A stretch of DNA of 48,605 nt, taken from Hoeflea sp. GTDB taxonomy: Bacteria; Pseudomonadota; Alphaproteobacteria; Rhizobiales; Rhizobiaceae. A program made the position numbers and the translations under genes. The notes below the pieces were generated by a model. It was not told the origin of the DNA. It did not search any database and worked only from the letters and a program-made list of their open reading frames with translations. The first letter of the stretch is position 1; every line of letters begins with the position of its first letter. The stretch covers positions 1 to 48,605 of the forward strand of contig NZ_JACIYP010000034.1 of assembly GCF_014359905.1 (NCBI RefSeq). Reading direction: 5' to 3'. Shown here in pieces: positions 33,995-41,937 of the stretch.

Positions 33995-35842
33995 TCAGGC
34001 CGCCCTGTTGCGACCTGCCACAGAGGCTTCGTTCGATAGTCTGAACCTGCCGACCATTTGCCGCAGCTTGGAAGCCTGCGCGGCCAGACTGGAGGTTGAC
34101 TGGGTTGCGCTCTCAATCATCGAGACGTTCTTCGTGGTCACCTGTTCCAGGCCTTCGAGCGCGTGATTGACGGACTTCACGCCACCCGCCTGTTCATGGG
34201 AAGCCGAGGTGATGGCGTCCATGTGGCCATTGATATCGACGATCAGCCCGCTGATTCGCTGCAAGGCCTCGCCGACTTCGCGAACATGCTCCACGCCGCC
34301 GTCAACTTCGCTGGAGGACCTGGCGATCAGTTCGCGGATCTCCTTCGCGGCATCGGATGACCGGCCAGCCAGCGCACGCACTTCCTGCGCAACCACCGCA
34401 AAGCCTCTGCCCGCCTCGCCGGCGCGCGCGGCTTCAACCCCGGCATTGAGGGCGAGCAGGTTGGTCTGGAACGCGATTTCGTCGATAACGCCGATAATGC
34501 TGGCAATTTTCAGCGAGGACTCGTGAATGCGACCCATCGCCTGTTCGGCGTTGGTCACCACGGTTTCGGATCTGTGGGCACTCTCATTGGCCGCTGCTGC
34601 GACCGCTCTCGCCTCGGTCACCCGGTCGGACGTCGTCTTGACACTGGTGGTAATCTGGCCGAGCGCCACGGAAGTTTCCACAAGCGATGCGGATTGCCGT
34701 TCGGTCCGTCCCGCCAGTTCATCGATGCTCATCGATATGTGGCTCGAGCCTGTGTCGATGGTGCCTGCGGTATCGTGAATGGCGGCCAGGGTCTGTCCCA
34801 GTTGCTCCACCGAGACATTGAAATCCGCCCTTAGCGCCTCGAACTCGGGCGCGAAAGCCTGATCAAGGCGCGTGGACAGATCCCCGCTTGCCAGCCGCTT
34901 CAGACCATCCGCGAGACCGGAGGTGGCAATTCTCAGCCGCTCGGCGGCGGCGGATTCGGCTCTTTCCTGAGCGGCAATGCGATGGGCCTCGACCGCCTCG
35001 CGCTGTTCCTCGGCGCTGTCCTCGAGCCTTTTCTTTTCGACAAACGCCGCGCGGAACACTTCAAGCGCGCGGGCCAGGGCGCCAATCTCGTCGCGCCGCT
35101 CGTCCAGCCCCGTGGGCACATCCATGTCGCCGCCGGCCAGGCGACTGGTCGCGGTTTCGAGACGGCGGAGCGGCAACAGCGTGGTCAGGCGCAGCATCGC
35201 CATGATCAGGCCGAGCGTGACCGCAATGGTTGCGGCGCCGGTCATGATGTGATTCCATATCCCGGCATTGAAGGCTGCGAATTCGGGCGCGAGGTTGATC
35301 GAGGCGCTGTAAGCGCCAAGAATCTCACCCTCCCCGATGTCCATCATCCCTGTGTGGCACCCGGCGCAGCGTTCATCGGCGGCACTTCCTTCTCCCAGAA
35401 CCACAGGCCGCGAAAGCCGCAATCCCGCTCCGTCGACAACCACCTGACGCTCTTTGCTGTCCAGGGCCGCCCTGTCGATCCGATCAAGCGCCGGAAGCTC
35501 CGGTTCGCCCATCTCCTTCTGGAAGGCGGTGATCTTGTCGGCCATCACGATCCAGATGTCGATGTCAGTGTTGGACTGGGAAAACATCTCCATGGTGCCG
35601 TTGAGTGTTTCGACCGCCGGATCGCCCTCCTCCATCTGGCCGCGATTGACCATCGCCTGCACATGGACCGCTTCGAGCATGTCCAGCGCGGCATTGCCGC
35701 GCAACTTGCCGTCATGGACGATTCTCTGCCAGTTCCTGGAGAGATCGACCGAAACCTTGATGGTCTCCGCTGCGATGAGCACGATGGCGACGCCGGCCAG
35801 AATCTGGACGGTCAGGGGGAGTCTTCTGACAAATGAAAACAT
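33995..35842 (-). CDS. Methyl-accepting chemotaxis protein with periplasmic haem-c motif
   Basis: This 615-residue chemoreceptor has TM1 at about 12-30, a periplasmic domain at 35-195, TM2 at about 200-220, a HAMP region and a signalling domain. The hairpin tip reads IGVIDEIAFQTNLLALNAGVEAARAGEAGRGF in segments. The periplasmic domain contains CAGCH (C159, C162, H163), a c-type haem attachment site, in a setting like Tll0287/DUF3365 haem-PAS sensors. It probably senses redox state, oxygen or NO. ATG at 35842 is preferred over a TTG 7 codons earlier because GGA is better spaced. The C-terminus lacks a CheR-tethering pentapeptide. Confidence 0.92.
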   Translation of the reverse strand: MFSFVRRLPLTVQILAGVAIVLIAAETIKVSVDLSRNWQRIVHDGKLRGNAALDMLEAVHVQAMVNRGQMEEGDPAVETLNGTMEMFSQSNTDIDIWIVMADKITAFQKEMGEPELPALDRIDRAALDSKERQVVVDGAGLRLSRPVVLGEGSAADERCAGCHTGMMDIGEGEILGAYSASINLAPEFAAFNAGIWNHIMTGAATIAVTLGLIMAMLRLTTLLPLRRLETATSRLAGGDMDVPTGLDERRDEIGALARALEVFRAAFVEKKRLEDSAEEQREAVEAHRIAAQERAESAAAERLRIATSGLADGLKRLASGDLSTRLDQAFAPEFEALRADFNVSVEQLGQTLAAIHDTAGTIDTGSSHISMSIDELAGRTERQSASLVETSVALGQITTSVKTTSDRVTEARAVAAAANESAHRSETVVTNAEQAMGRIHESSLKIASIIGVIDEIAFQTNLLALNAGVEAARAGEAGRGFAVVAQEVRALAGRSSDAAKEIRELIARSSSEVDGGVEHVREVGEALQRISGLIVDINGHMDAITSASHEQAGGVKSVNHALEGLEQVTTKNVSMIESATQSTSSLAAQASKLRQMVGRFRLSNEASVAGRNRAA

Positions 35843-36025
35843 GTAGGTATCCGCACGAAGCAATGCCGCAGGGCTGGGCGCCAGAACGGAAATTGTCCTG
35901 GGGTGATTCCCCAGTACATGAATTTGATTAATGACATTTAAATCATAAATCCGGTAGAATTGCCTATTTTATGGAGCTAATGAAGCCCATGCGAAACTGC
36001 TGATGGATCACGCGGCCGGCCGCCG

Positions 36026-37267
36026 TCAGGCGTTCTGACCGAACCGTTTCTCGATGTAATCGGCGACCATGAGCTGGAAGTCCTCGGCGATGTTCGGGCC
36101 GCGCAGGGTGGCGGCCTTCTTGCCGTCGATGAAGATCGGCGCGGCGGGGCTTTCGCCGGTGCCGGGCAGCGAGATGCCGATGTCGGCGTGCTTGGATTCG
36201 CCGGGTCCGTTGACGATGCAGCCCATGACGGCCACCTGCAGGCCCTCGACGCCGGGATATTTGTCGCGCCAGAGCGGCATGTTGCGCCTCAGATCGTCCT
36301 CGATCGTGCGCGCCAGCTGCTGGAAGACGGTCGAGGTGGTGCGACCGCAGCCGGGGCAGGCGGCGACTACCGGCACGAACTGCCTGAAGCCCATCACCTG
36401 CAAGAGTTCCTGGGCGACGATGACCTCGCGGGTGCGGTCGCCGCCGGGTTCCGGGGTGAGCGAGACGCGGATGGTGTCGCCGATGCCCGCCTGCAGCACG
36501 ATGCCCATGGCGGCGGACGAGGCGACGATGCCCTTCGATCCCATGCCGGCCTCGGTCAGGCCCAGATGCAGCGCGTGGTCGGAGCGGCGGGCGAGTTCGG
36601 AGTAGACGGCGATCAGGTCCTGCACCTGGCTCACCTTGGCCGACAGGATGATGCGGTTGCGTTCGAGACCGGTCTCCTCGGCCAGCGCCGCCGAGTGCAG
36701 CGCCGACTGGATGATGGCTTCGCGGGTGACGTCACGGGCCGAGAGCGGCGAGCCGTTGGCGGCGTTCTCGTCCATCAGCCGGGTCAGGAGCACCTGGTCG
36801 AGCGAGCCCCAGTTGACGCCGATGCGCACCGGCTTGCCGTAGCGGATGGCCATCTCGACGATCTCGACGAACTGGCGGTCCTTCTTGTCCTTGAAGCCGA
36901 CATTGCCGGGATTGATGCGGTATTTGGCCAGCGCCTCGGCGCAGGCCGGATGATCGGCCAGCAGCGTGTGGCCGATATAGTGGAAGTCGCCCACCAGCGG
37001 CACATCAAGGCCCAGTCGTTCCAGCCGCTCACGAATCTTCGGTACGGCGGCGGCACTCTCGTTGCGGTCGACGGTGATGCGGACGATTTCCGAGCCGGCG
37101 CGGTGGAGGGCCGCAACCTGGGCGACGGTGCCGTCAATGTCGGCAGTGTCGGTGTTGGTCATCGATTGCACCACCACCGGCGCGCCGCCGCCGACCATGA
37201 CGCCGCCGACATCGACGGCGACGCTCGCGCGGCGGGCTTCCGGCACAGCAAAGGGAGAAAGGGTCAT
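36026..37267 (-). CDS. ispG: 4-Hydroxy-3-methylbut-2-en-1-yl diphosphate synthase
   Basis: This 413-residue iron-sulphur enzyme of the MEP isoprenoid pathway converts MEcPP to HMBPP. Family hallmarks are [31 protein letters not shown] and [12 protein letters not shown]. The cluster cysteines are seen in ACPGCGRT and [20 protein letters not shown], with the conserved Glu nearby. GAGG precedes the ATG at 37267; a longer open frame upstream has no family similarity. It is followed in the same direction by the chemoreceptor after 183 bases, which is AT-rich and likely holds that gene's own promoter. Confidence 0.97.
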   Translation of the reverse strand: MTLSPFAVPEARRASVAVDVGGVMVGGGAPVVVQSMTNTDTADIDGTVAQVAALHRAGSEIVRITVDRNESAAAVPKIRERLERLGLDVPLVGDFHYIGHTLLADHPACAEALAKYRINPGNVGFKDKKDRQFVEIVEMAIRYGKPVRIGVNWGSLDQVLLTRLMDENAANGSPLSARDVTREAIIQSALHSAALAEETGLERNRIILSAKVSQVQDLIAVYSELARRSDHALHLGLTEAGMGSKGIVASSAAMGIVLQAGIGDTIRVSLTPEPGGDRTREVIVAQELLQVMGFRQFVPVVAACPGCGRTTSTVFQQLARTIEDDLRRNMPLWRDKYPGVEGLQVAVMGCIVNGPGESKHADIGISLPGTGESPAAPIFIDGKKAATLRGPNIAEDFQLMVADYIEKRFGQNA

Positions 37268-37325
37268 AAAAGCCTCGGGTCTTTTTCCGCCACTGGCCGC
37301 TGTGGCTGATACTGACACTTACCTA

Positions 37326-37374
37326 CTGCATAATTCCCGAAATCGGAATCGGTTTGGCCCAAGAAATTATGCAG
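37326..37374. repeat. Long-loop inverted repeat upstream of ispG
   Basis: Perfect 10-base arms CTGCATAATT (37326-37335) and AATTATGCAG (37365-37374) enclose 29 bases that include CCGAAATCGG. It lies 59-107 bases before the ispG start. It may be a two-half-site operator or flank the promoter; AT-rich arms could also serve as -10 elements. Its regulator is not known. Confidence 0.55.
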
Positions 37375-37497
37375 CAGTCCAAAGTGCCACAGCGACCAAC
37401 GAGCGTTCGAACGGACGCACGGCGCTGGAACGCGATTTTGCGAAAGGGATGCCCGCTGCGATCGGGACATGCGAGCGAGCGCTGGAATACGGCCGGC

Positions 37498-37953
37498 TCA
37501 GCCTGGCACGGCATCGGGATTGAGCCGCCAGACGGCCCGGTTCAGTGTCGCGGCGGTTGCGACCCAGATGGCATAGGGCACGAACAAGAGGGCTGCCAGT
37601 TGAGACACCTGGCTCGCGGCCGCGATGTAGGCGATGATGATGACAAACAGGGCGCAGACATCGGCAAAGGCCAGATCCATGCGTCGCTGGCCGAAGAACA
37701 GCCAGGACCAGGCCGCGTTGAAGACGAGTTGCAGCAGCCAGAGCGCCATCGCCAGGCCCAGTCCCGCAGCTTCCCACACCAGCCAGCCCGAAACCCCAAT
37801 GGAGATGAACAGGATGCCCCAGACCACGGGGAAGGCCCAGTTGGGCGGCGTCCAGGAGGGGCGACGCAAGGACTGATACCAGTCGCCAGGTTTGAAGACA
37901 GCGCCGCTTGAGGCTGTCGCGAACACGAGAATGGCGATGATGATGGCGGACAT
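37498..37953 (-). CDS. tspO: TspO/MBR-family membrane protein
   Basis: This 151-residue protein has five membrane helices and is rich in tryptophan. The signature region WYQSLRRPSWTPPNWAFPVVW is seen in the first third, with NAAWSWLFFGQRR and WRLNP near the C-terminus. TspO proteins bind porphyrins and related ligands and affect tetrapyrrole balance and stress responses. The start at 37953 has GGAG upstream. The gene stands alone, divergent from the DUF2189-like gene. It ends 230 bases before ispG begins on the same strand. Confidence 0.95.
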   Translation of the reverse strand: MSAIIIAILVFATASSGAVFKPGDWYQSLRRPSWTPPNWAFPVVWGILFISIGVSGWLVWEAAGLGLAMALWLLQLVFNAAWSWLFFGQRRMDLAFADVCALFVIIIAYIAAASQVSQLAALLFVPYAIWVATAATLNRAVWRLNPDAVPG

Positions 37954-38017
37954 TTCGCACTCCAGAACCGGTTCGGCGGTGGGACAAGATCCGGCGCTGC
38001 GGCGAACCCATAGCCGG

Positions 38018-38044
38018 ATTATATGCTGCAGCAAATATTTGCAA
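38018..38044 (-). promoter_or_regulatory. tspO promoter with central palindrome
   Basis: On the minus strand TTGCAA (38039-38044) and a consensus TATAAT (38018-38023) are 15 bases apart, short but usable with help. A perfect 12-base palindrome GCAAATATTTGC (38031-38042) covers the -35 and spacer, so a regulator probably acts here. Confidence 0.55.
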
Positions 38045-38230
38045 TGTAGGGGCTGCCGGTGGAATTGCCAGTGCCAGGCTCCGTCCGGCGGAAACCCGCG
38101 ACCGTTTCCAAGGCGAGCATTGGCGGCATTGCGGTTCGCAGTGAACCGGATCATGATGGATAGATGGCAATTTCCGTATGGGTCGCATTGATGCATGCGG
38201 AAATGGAGGGAGCCAACGAGGGAGGATGTC

Positions 38231-39052
38231 ATGACAAACAATACGAGTGGCAACACGACCGGCCATCCGACCGGTTTGGCGGGAGACGGTCCGGTTGGCG
38301 CGCCGGCGCTTCGCGCCATTTCCATGGGGGATGTAAAGGCGAGCCTGAGGGAGGGCTGGAGGGATTTCCTGGCCCATCCCCGCTTTGGACTGTTCTTCGG
38401 CGGCATCTACATGCTTGGCGGTCTGGCGATCCTGGGATTTCTCAACAGCATCGGGGCGCCATGGATGATCATTCCGCTGGCGATCGGATTTCCCCTGCTC
38501 GGACCTTTTGTTGCGGTCGGGCTCTACGAGATCAGCCGCCGCCGGCATGAAGGCGAACCGGTCACGCGCAAGAGCGTGCTGGCGCAGGTTTTTCACCAGC
38601 GCGAACGCCAACTCGGCTGGATGGCCTTTGTCGTCATGTTCATCTTCTGGATCTGGGTCTACCAGGTGCGGCTGCTGCTCGCGCTGTTCCTGGGGTTCAA
38701 GTCGTTTTCGAGCTGGGACCGGTTTGTCGATATCGTGCTGTCAACCCCGGAAGGCTGGGGGTTCCTGGCCGTCGGCACGGTTGTCGGCGGCTTTCTGGCG
38801 CTGGTGCTGTTTTCCACCACGGTGATTTCCCTGCCGATGCTGGCCGAACGCGAGGTGGATTTCGTCACTGCGATGATCACCAGTGTTTCGGCAGTGGTGA
38901 AAAACCCGGTGCCCATGCTCGGCTTCGGCCTTATCGTCGGGGTGTCGACGCTCGTGGCCTTGCTGCCGGCCTTCATCGGTCTTCTGGTGGTTCTGCCGGT
39001 GCTTGGCCACGCAACATGGCATCTCTACCGGCGGGCAACGTCACCGGCGTGA
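38231..39052 (+). CDS. DUF2189-like integral membrane protein
   Basis: This 273-residue protein starts with a polar, Gly/Asn-rich tail of about 35 residues, then about six membrane helices. It resembles DUF2189 proteins, with the segments REGWRDFLAHPRFGLFFGGIY and LGPFVAVGLYEISRR (quoted in parts), and a C-terminal VLPVLGHATWHLYRR typical of the family. Function is unknown; some relatives sit near respiratory genes. GGAGG is 5-6 bases before the ATG at 38231. It is convergent with the ArsR gene (7 bases between the stop codons). Confidence 0.82.
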   Translation: MTNNTSGNTTGHPTGLAGDGPVGAPALRAISMGDVKASLREGWRDFLAHPRFGLFFGGIYMLGGLAILGFLNSIGAPWMIIPLAIGFPLLGPFVAVGLYEISRRRHEGEPVTRKSVLAQVFHQRERQLGWMAFVVMFIFWIWVYQVRLLLALFLGFKSFSSWDRFVDIVLSTPEGWGFLAVGTVVGGFLALVLFSTTVISLPMLAEREVDFVTAMITSVSAVVKNPVPMLGFGLIVGVSTLVALLPAFIGLLVVLPVLGHATWHLYRRATSPA

Positions 39053-39059
39053 CAGGCGG

Positions 39060-39389
39060 TTATGCGCAGGAAATCTGCTGGATGACGGGCTGGCAAAGAT
39101 CAGGTCTCCCGCCGCAGCAATCTTCAAGCAGAAAGCCGAGCAGGGCGCTGATGCCGGTATGATCGGCATGGTAGCGAACGGTGCGCCCGTCGCGGACACG
39201 CCGCACCAGTCCGGCCTTGAGAAGGATCCCGAGATTGGTCGACATGGTGTTCTGCCTTACCCCGAGACGTTCGCCGATTTCGCCCGACGCCAGGCCCTCG
39301 GTGCCGGCGGACACCAGAAGCCGGAACACGGCTAGCCGTGTTTCCTGGCTCAAGGCCGAGAATGCGTCCAGTGCAGATTGCTGATCCAT
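39060..39389 (-). CDS. ArsR-family metalloregulator
   Basis: This 109-residue winged-helix repressor has the HTH in SGEIGERLGVRQNTMSTNLGIL. The C-terminal cysteines C91, C92, C99 and C108 (EDCCGGRPDLCQ) match the C-terminal arsenite-binding arrangement of the AfArsR subclass. It should release DNA when As(III) or Sb(III) binds. No arsenate reductase, arsenite pump or methyltransferase is nearby, so its targets must lie elsewhere or it acts on itself. The ribosome-binding site is weak. Confidence 0.9.
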   Translation of the reverse strand: MDQQSALDAFSALSQETRLAVFRLLVSAGTEGLASGEIGERLGVRQNTMSTNLGILLKAGLVRRVRDGRTVRYHADHTGISALLGFLLEDCCGGRPDLCQPVIQQISCA

Positions 39390-39507
39390 GGGAAATGGGT
39401 ATTGGATGACGCGGATTTGCGCAAGTCCATGCCGATCGGCGCGGCTAATGCATGTCGCGCAAAAGTGCGCAGCGGTTTTGCGATAACGACATGCAAATCC
39501 AAAAGGT

Positions 39508-39549
39508 TAACGCGCGTCACCTGACTCCGGATAAATGCGACGCGCGTTA
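39508..39549 (-). terminator. Inverted repeat covering the rpiR-type stop codon
   Basis: Perfect 11-base arms TAACGCGCGTC (39508-39518) and GACGCGCGTTA (39539-39549) flank 20 bases. On the minus strand the first arm begins with the TAA stop of the RpiR-type gene. The downstream U-tract is poor (ACCTTTTGG). It probably ends or stabilises that transcript. Confidence 0.55.
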
Positions 39550-40392
39550 GCGTCCCGGCAGATTGTTCCAGTGAATGTCTTCCAGCGTCTGCATGCGCGC
39601 CCTTGCACTGTCGGACTGGGCGCGGGAGACGCGGTCGATCAGAGCTTCGGCCAGGGCCAGAAGCGCCACGCTTGAATCCCAGGTGCGGTTGGCGTCGACG
39701 ATGCAGGGAAGCACCACACGGGCAGACCGGGCGATCGGCGACAGCCAGGGGTCGGTGATCAGCAGGATTCGCGCCTTGCGCTCGACCAGCAATTCTCCAA
39801 GCCTTACCAGATCGGACTGGTAGCGGCGAATGTCGAAGATGACCGCGACATCGCCGGGACGGACATCAAGCAGTTGGTCGCGCCAGGTCGAGGTCTGCCC
39901 GTCGAAATGCCGGACATTGGGACGGATGATCCTGAGGTGCGCGGCCATGTAGCCGGCGATGGCGTCGGTGAACCGGCCTCCGAGAAAATAGCAGGCCGAT
40001 TTCTGATCGGAGAGCAGGTCGCAGGCCGCCTCGAACTCGCTTTCGGGAACGGCCCTTGCCGTGGCTTCGAGATTGGCGGCGATGTCGGCAAAGCTTGTCC
40101 TGAGCGCCGGATTGTCGGTCAGCGGGCCGGTGCTGCGCGCCCGCTCAAGCGGCGACATCAGCTGCGCCTGCACATCGCCGCGCAGCACACGCTGGAACTC
40201 GGGATAGGATTCAAACCCAAGCCGCGCGACAAAGCGCAGCACCGTCGGCGCCGAAGTGCCCGCGAGCGCTGCGAGTTCGGCGATCGTTGACAGCCCGATG
40301 CTCGGATAATTGGCGAGAAAGGCGTGCGCCACCTTCTTCTCCGCGCCGGGCAGGGTGCCGAGTGCTGCCTGGATCTGTTCGCGTATCGCCAT
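39547..40392 (-). CDS. MurR/RpiR-family transcriptional regulator
   Basis: This 281-residue regulator has an N-terminal HTH_6 domain (STIAELAALAGTSAPTVLRFVARLGF) and a C-terminal SIS sugar-phosphate-type domain (about 120-260; SACYFLGGRFTDAIAGYMAAHL and DVAVIFDIRRYQSDLVRLGELL quoted in parts). AGGAGA lies 6 bases before the start. It is divergent from the amidohydrolase/TRAP/GS operon and probably controls it. In that case its ligand would be an intermediate of the pathway rather than a sugar phosphate (inference). Confidence 0.92.
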   Translation of the reverse strand: MAIREQIQAALGTLPGAEKKVAHAFLANYPSIGLSTIAELAALAGTSAPTVLRFVARLGFESYPEFQRVLRGDVQAQLMSPLERARSTGPLTDNPALRTSFADIAANLEATARAVPESEFEAACDLLSDQKSACYFLGGRFTDAIAGYMAAHLRIIRPNVRHFDGQTSTWRDQLLDVRPGDVAVIFDIRRYQSDLVRLGELLVERKARILLITDPWLSPIARSARVVLPCIVDANRTWDSSVALLALAEALIDRVSRAQSDSARARMQTLEDIHWNNLPGR

Positions 40393-40423
40393 GGGTCTCT
40401 CCTGTCCGGTGGTTCGCGGCAGC

Positions 40424-40470
40424 GTAACAAAAATTACAGTGTTGACAATGACAGGGCAATCCTAATCAAT
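40424..40470 (+). promoter_or_regulatory. Promoter/operator region of the amidohydrolase-TRAP-GS operon
   Basis: A consensus -35 TTGACA (40442-40447) is followed at about 15-17 bases by a poor -10 (TAATCA/ATCAAT). An AT-rich symmetric element GTAACAAAAATTAC (40424-40437), similar in style to RpiR sites, sits just before the -35. The region is 129 bases long between the divergent start codons. Confidence 0.45.
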
Positions 40471-40521
40471 GTTACGAAAGCGGTCGATCGATGCCGCAAC
40501 TGCCGGGGAGCAGACATACCA

Positions 40522-41316
40522 GTGCAAGGCGACAGGCTGATTGAAGCATCAGAAGGTCCGGCGTTTGCCGTTCGCCGCCCCGGCGGGGCGAGCGACGTGG
40601 TGCTGGTGTGCGAGCATGCGTCCAGGGTGATGCCGAAGGCGCTCGGGACGCTGGGGCTCGATCAGGCCGCACTCGAAAGCCACATCGCCTGGGATATCGG
40701 CGCCATGGACGTGGCCGAGCGCCTGTCCGATCTTCTTGACGCGACGCTCGTCTCGCAGCGGTTTTCCCGGCTGGCCTATGATTGCAACCGGCCACCCGAA
40801 TCCGCCGACGCCTATCCGGAACGGAGCGAGGTTTTCGAGGTTCCCGGCAACCAGGGGCTTGACCAGCAGGACCGCTCACGCCGCGCGGAGGCGCTCTATG
40901 TTCCATTCCACCAGGCCATCGACGCGCTCATCGATGAACGCCTGGCGCAGGGTCGCGATGTGGTGCTGGTGACGGTCCACTCGTTCACGCCGGTCTATTT
41001 CGGCCAGCCGCGCGACGGCTTTCTCGGCATCCTGCATGATGAGGACAGCCGCCTGGCCGATGCGATGCTCGACGCTGCAGCGGCAGCGCAGCTGGAGCGG
41101 GTCAGCAGAAACTATCCCTATGGCCCTGAAGACGGGGTAACGCACACGCTCAAGCGGCATGGATTGACCCGGCAAATCGCCAACGTCATGCTGGAGATTC
41201 GCAATGATCTTATTTCCGGCGAAGAAGGCCGGACTGTCTGGGCCGGGCAGGTTGCGGATCTTCTGCGCGCGGCGATCGAACGCCTGAACCATGAAGGAGG
41301 ACGCCGTCATGCGTGA
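40522..41316 (+). CDS. N-formylglutamate amidohydrolase family protein
   Basis: This protein has about 264 residues. The family is zinc-dependent and cleaves N-acyl or amide derivatives of glutamate and related amino acids. Recognisable parts are DVVLVCEHASRVMPKAL (metal-binding His/Glu), HIAWDIGAMDVAERL, YDCNRPP and HSFTPVYFG. Histidine-utilisation genes are absent, so it is unlikely to be a true HutG; hydrolysis of a gamma-glutamyl amide fits the setting (inference). The start is a GTG at 40522 after GGGGAG; no in-frame ATG lies near the family start, and the open frame upstream to 40324 crosses the promoter. Confidence 0.82.
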   Translation: MQGDRLIEASEGPAFAVRRPGGASDVVLVCEHASRVMPKALGTLGLDQAALESHIAWDIGAMDVAERLSDLLDATLVSQRFSRLAYDCNRPPESADAYPERSEVFEVPGNQGLDQQDRSRRAEALYVPFHQAIDALIDERLAQGRDVVLVTVHSFTPVYFGQPRDGFLGILHDEDSRLADAMLDAAAAAQLERVSRNYPYGPEDGVTHTLKRHGLTRQIANVMLEIRNDLISGEEGRTVWAGQVADLLRAAIERLNHEGGRRHA

Positions 41317-41413
41317 TCCCGCCACTCCGCTTGCCGGATACGGCCCGAATTCCATGGCCGGACTTGCATGCCTGCGCAGTGTAAGCTGCTGCCTGGGAGG
41401 CTCGGCGGCATGA
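41309..41413 (+). CDS. 34-codon open frame linking the amidohydrolase and TRAP genes
   Basis: An ATG at 41309 follows an excellent AAGGAGG at 41294-41300 and opens a 34-codon frame that overlaps the amidohydrolase stop. Its TGA overlaps the TRAP small-permease start (ATGA at 41410-41413). The peptide begins MRDPATPLAGYGPN and holds three cysteines (one, then a CC pair). No family is known. It may be a real microprotein, or only a coupling device that carries ribosomes to the permease gene, whose own ribosome-binding site is distant. Confidence 0.5.
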   Translation: MRDPATPLAGYGPNSMAGLACLRSVSCCLGGSAA

Positions 41414-41937
41414 CGATCATCGAACGCTATATCCGCGCGGTGGATGGCTTCAACAGGCGGGTCGGCCGGTTTGCGATGTATCTGATCTTTGCCCTGATGG
41501 GTGTGCTGTTCTGGTCTTCGATTTCGAAATACGCGGGTGCACCGGCGCTGTGGACGCTGGAATTCGCCCAGTTCATCATGGTCGCCTATTATCTGCTGGG
41601 CGGTCCCTACTCCATGCAGATGGGCGATCACGTGCGCATGGATCTTGTCTATGGCGCCTGGTCGCCGCGCCGCAAGGCGGCGGTGGACGCGGTCACCGTG
41701 CTGTTCCTGATCTTCTATCTCTGCGTGCTGCTCTATGGCGGGATCTCGAGCACCACCTACGCGCTCGAATATGGTGAGCGGGCCCATTCGGTCTGGCGGC
41801 CCTATATGTGGCCGGTCAAAATGATTGCCGCATTCGGCATCTTCCTGATGCTGCTGCAGGCAACAGCCGAACTCCTCCGCGACATTCTTTTTCTGCGCGG
41901 CATCAGCGTCAACCACCAAAGCGAGGCGGGCATTTGA
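41410..41937 (+). CDS. TRAP transporter small permease (DctQ type), second system
   Basis: This 175-residue protein has four membrane segments and the family pattern EFAQFIMVAYYLLGGPY followed by MQMGDHVRMDLVY. The C-terminus VKMIAAFGIFLMLLQATAELLRD is typical. The ATG at 41410 overlaps the stop of a 34-codon frame upstream; an in-frame ATG at 41368 would only add an unlikely Cys-containing tail. Its stop overlaps the large-permease start by four bases (TTGA). It differs clearly from the DctQ at 152-667 and belongs to the branch with larger DctM partners. Confidence 0.9.
   Translation: MTIIERYIRAVDGFNRRVGRFAMYLIFALMGVLFWSSISKYAGAPALWTLEFAQFIMVAYYLLGGPYSMQMGDHVRMDLVYGAWSPRRKAAVDAVTVLFLIFYLCVLLYGGISSTTYALEYGERAHSVWRPYMWPVKMIAAFGIFLMLLQATAELLRDILFLRGISVNHQSEAGI

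Noticed and set aside
36188..37309. 373-codon plus-strand open frame opposite ispG
   Set aside because: ispG on the other strand has intact cluster cysteines and family motifs; this frame has none.
40522..41316. HutG of the histidine pathway
   Set aside because: No hutU, hutH, hutI or hutC gene is present, and the operon context points to a glutamyl-amide substrate.
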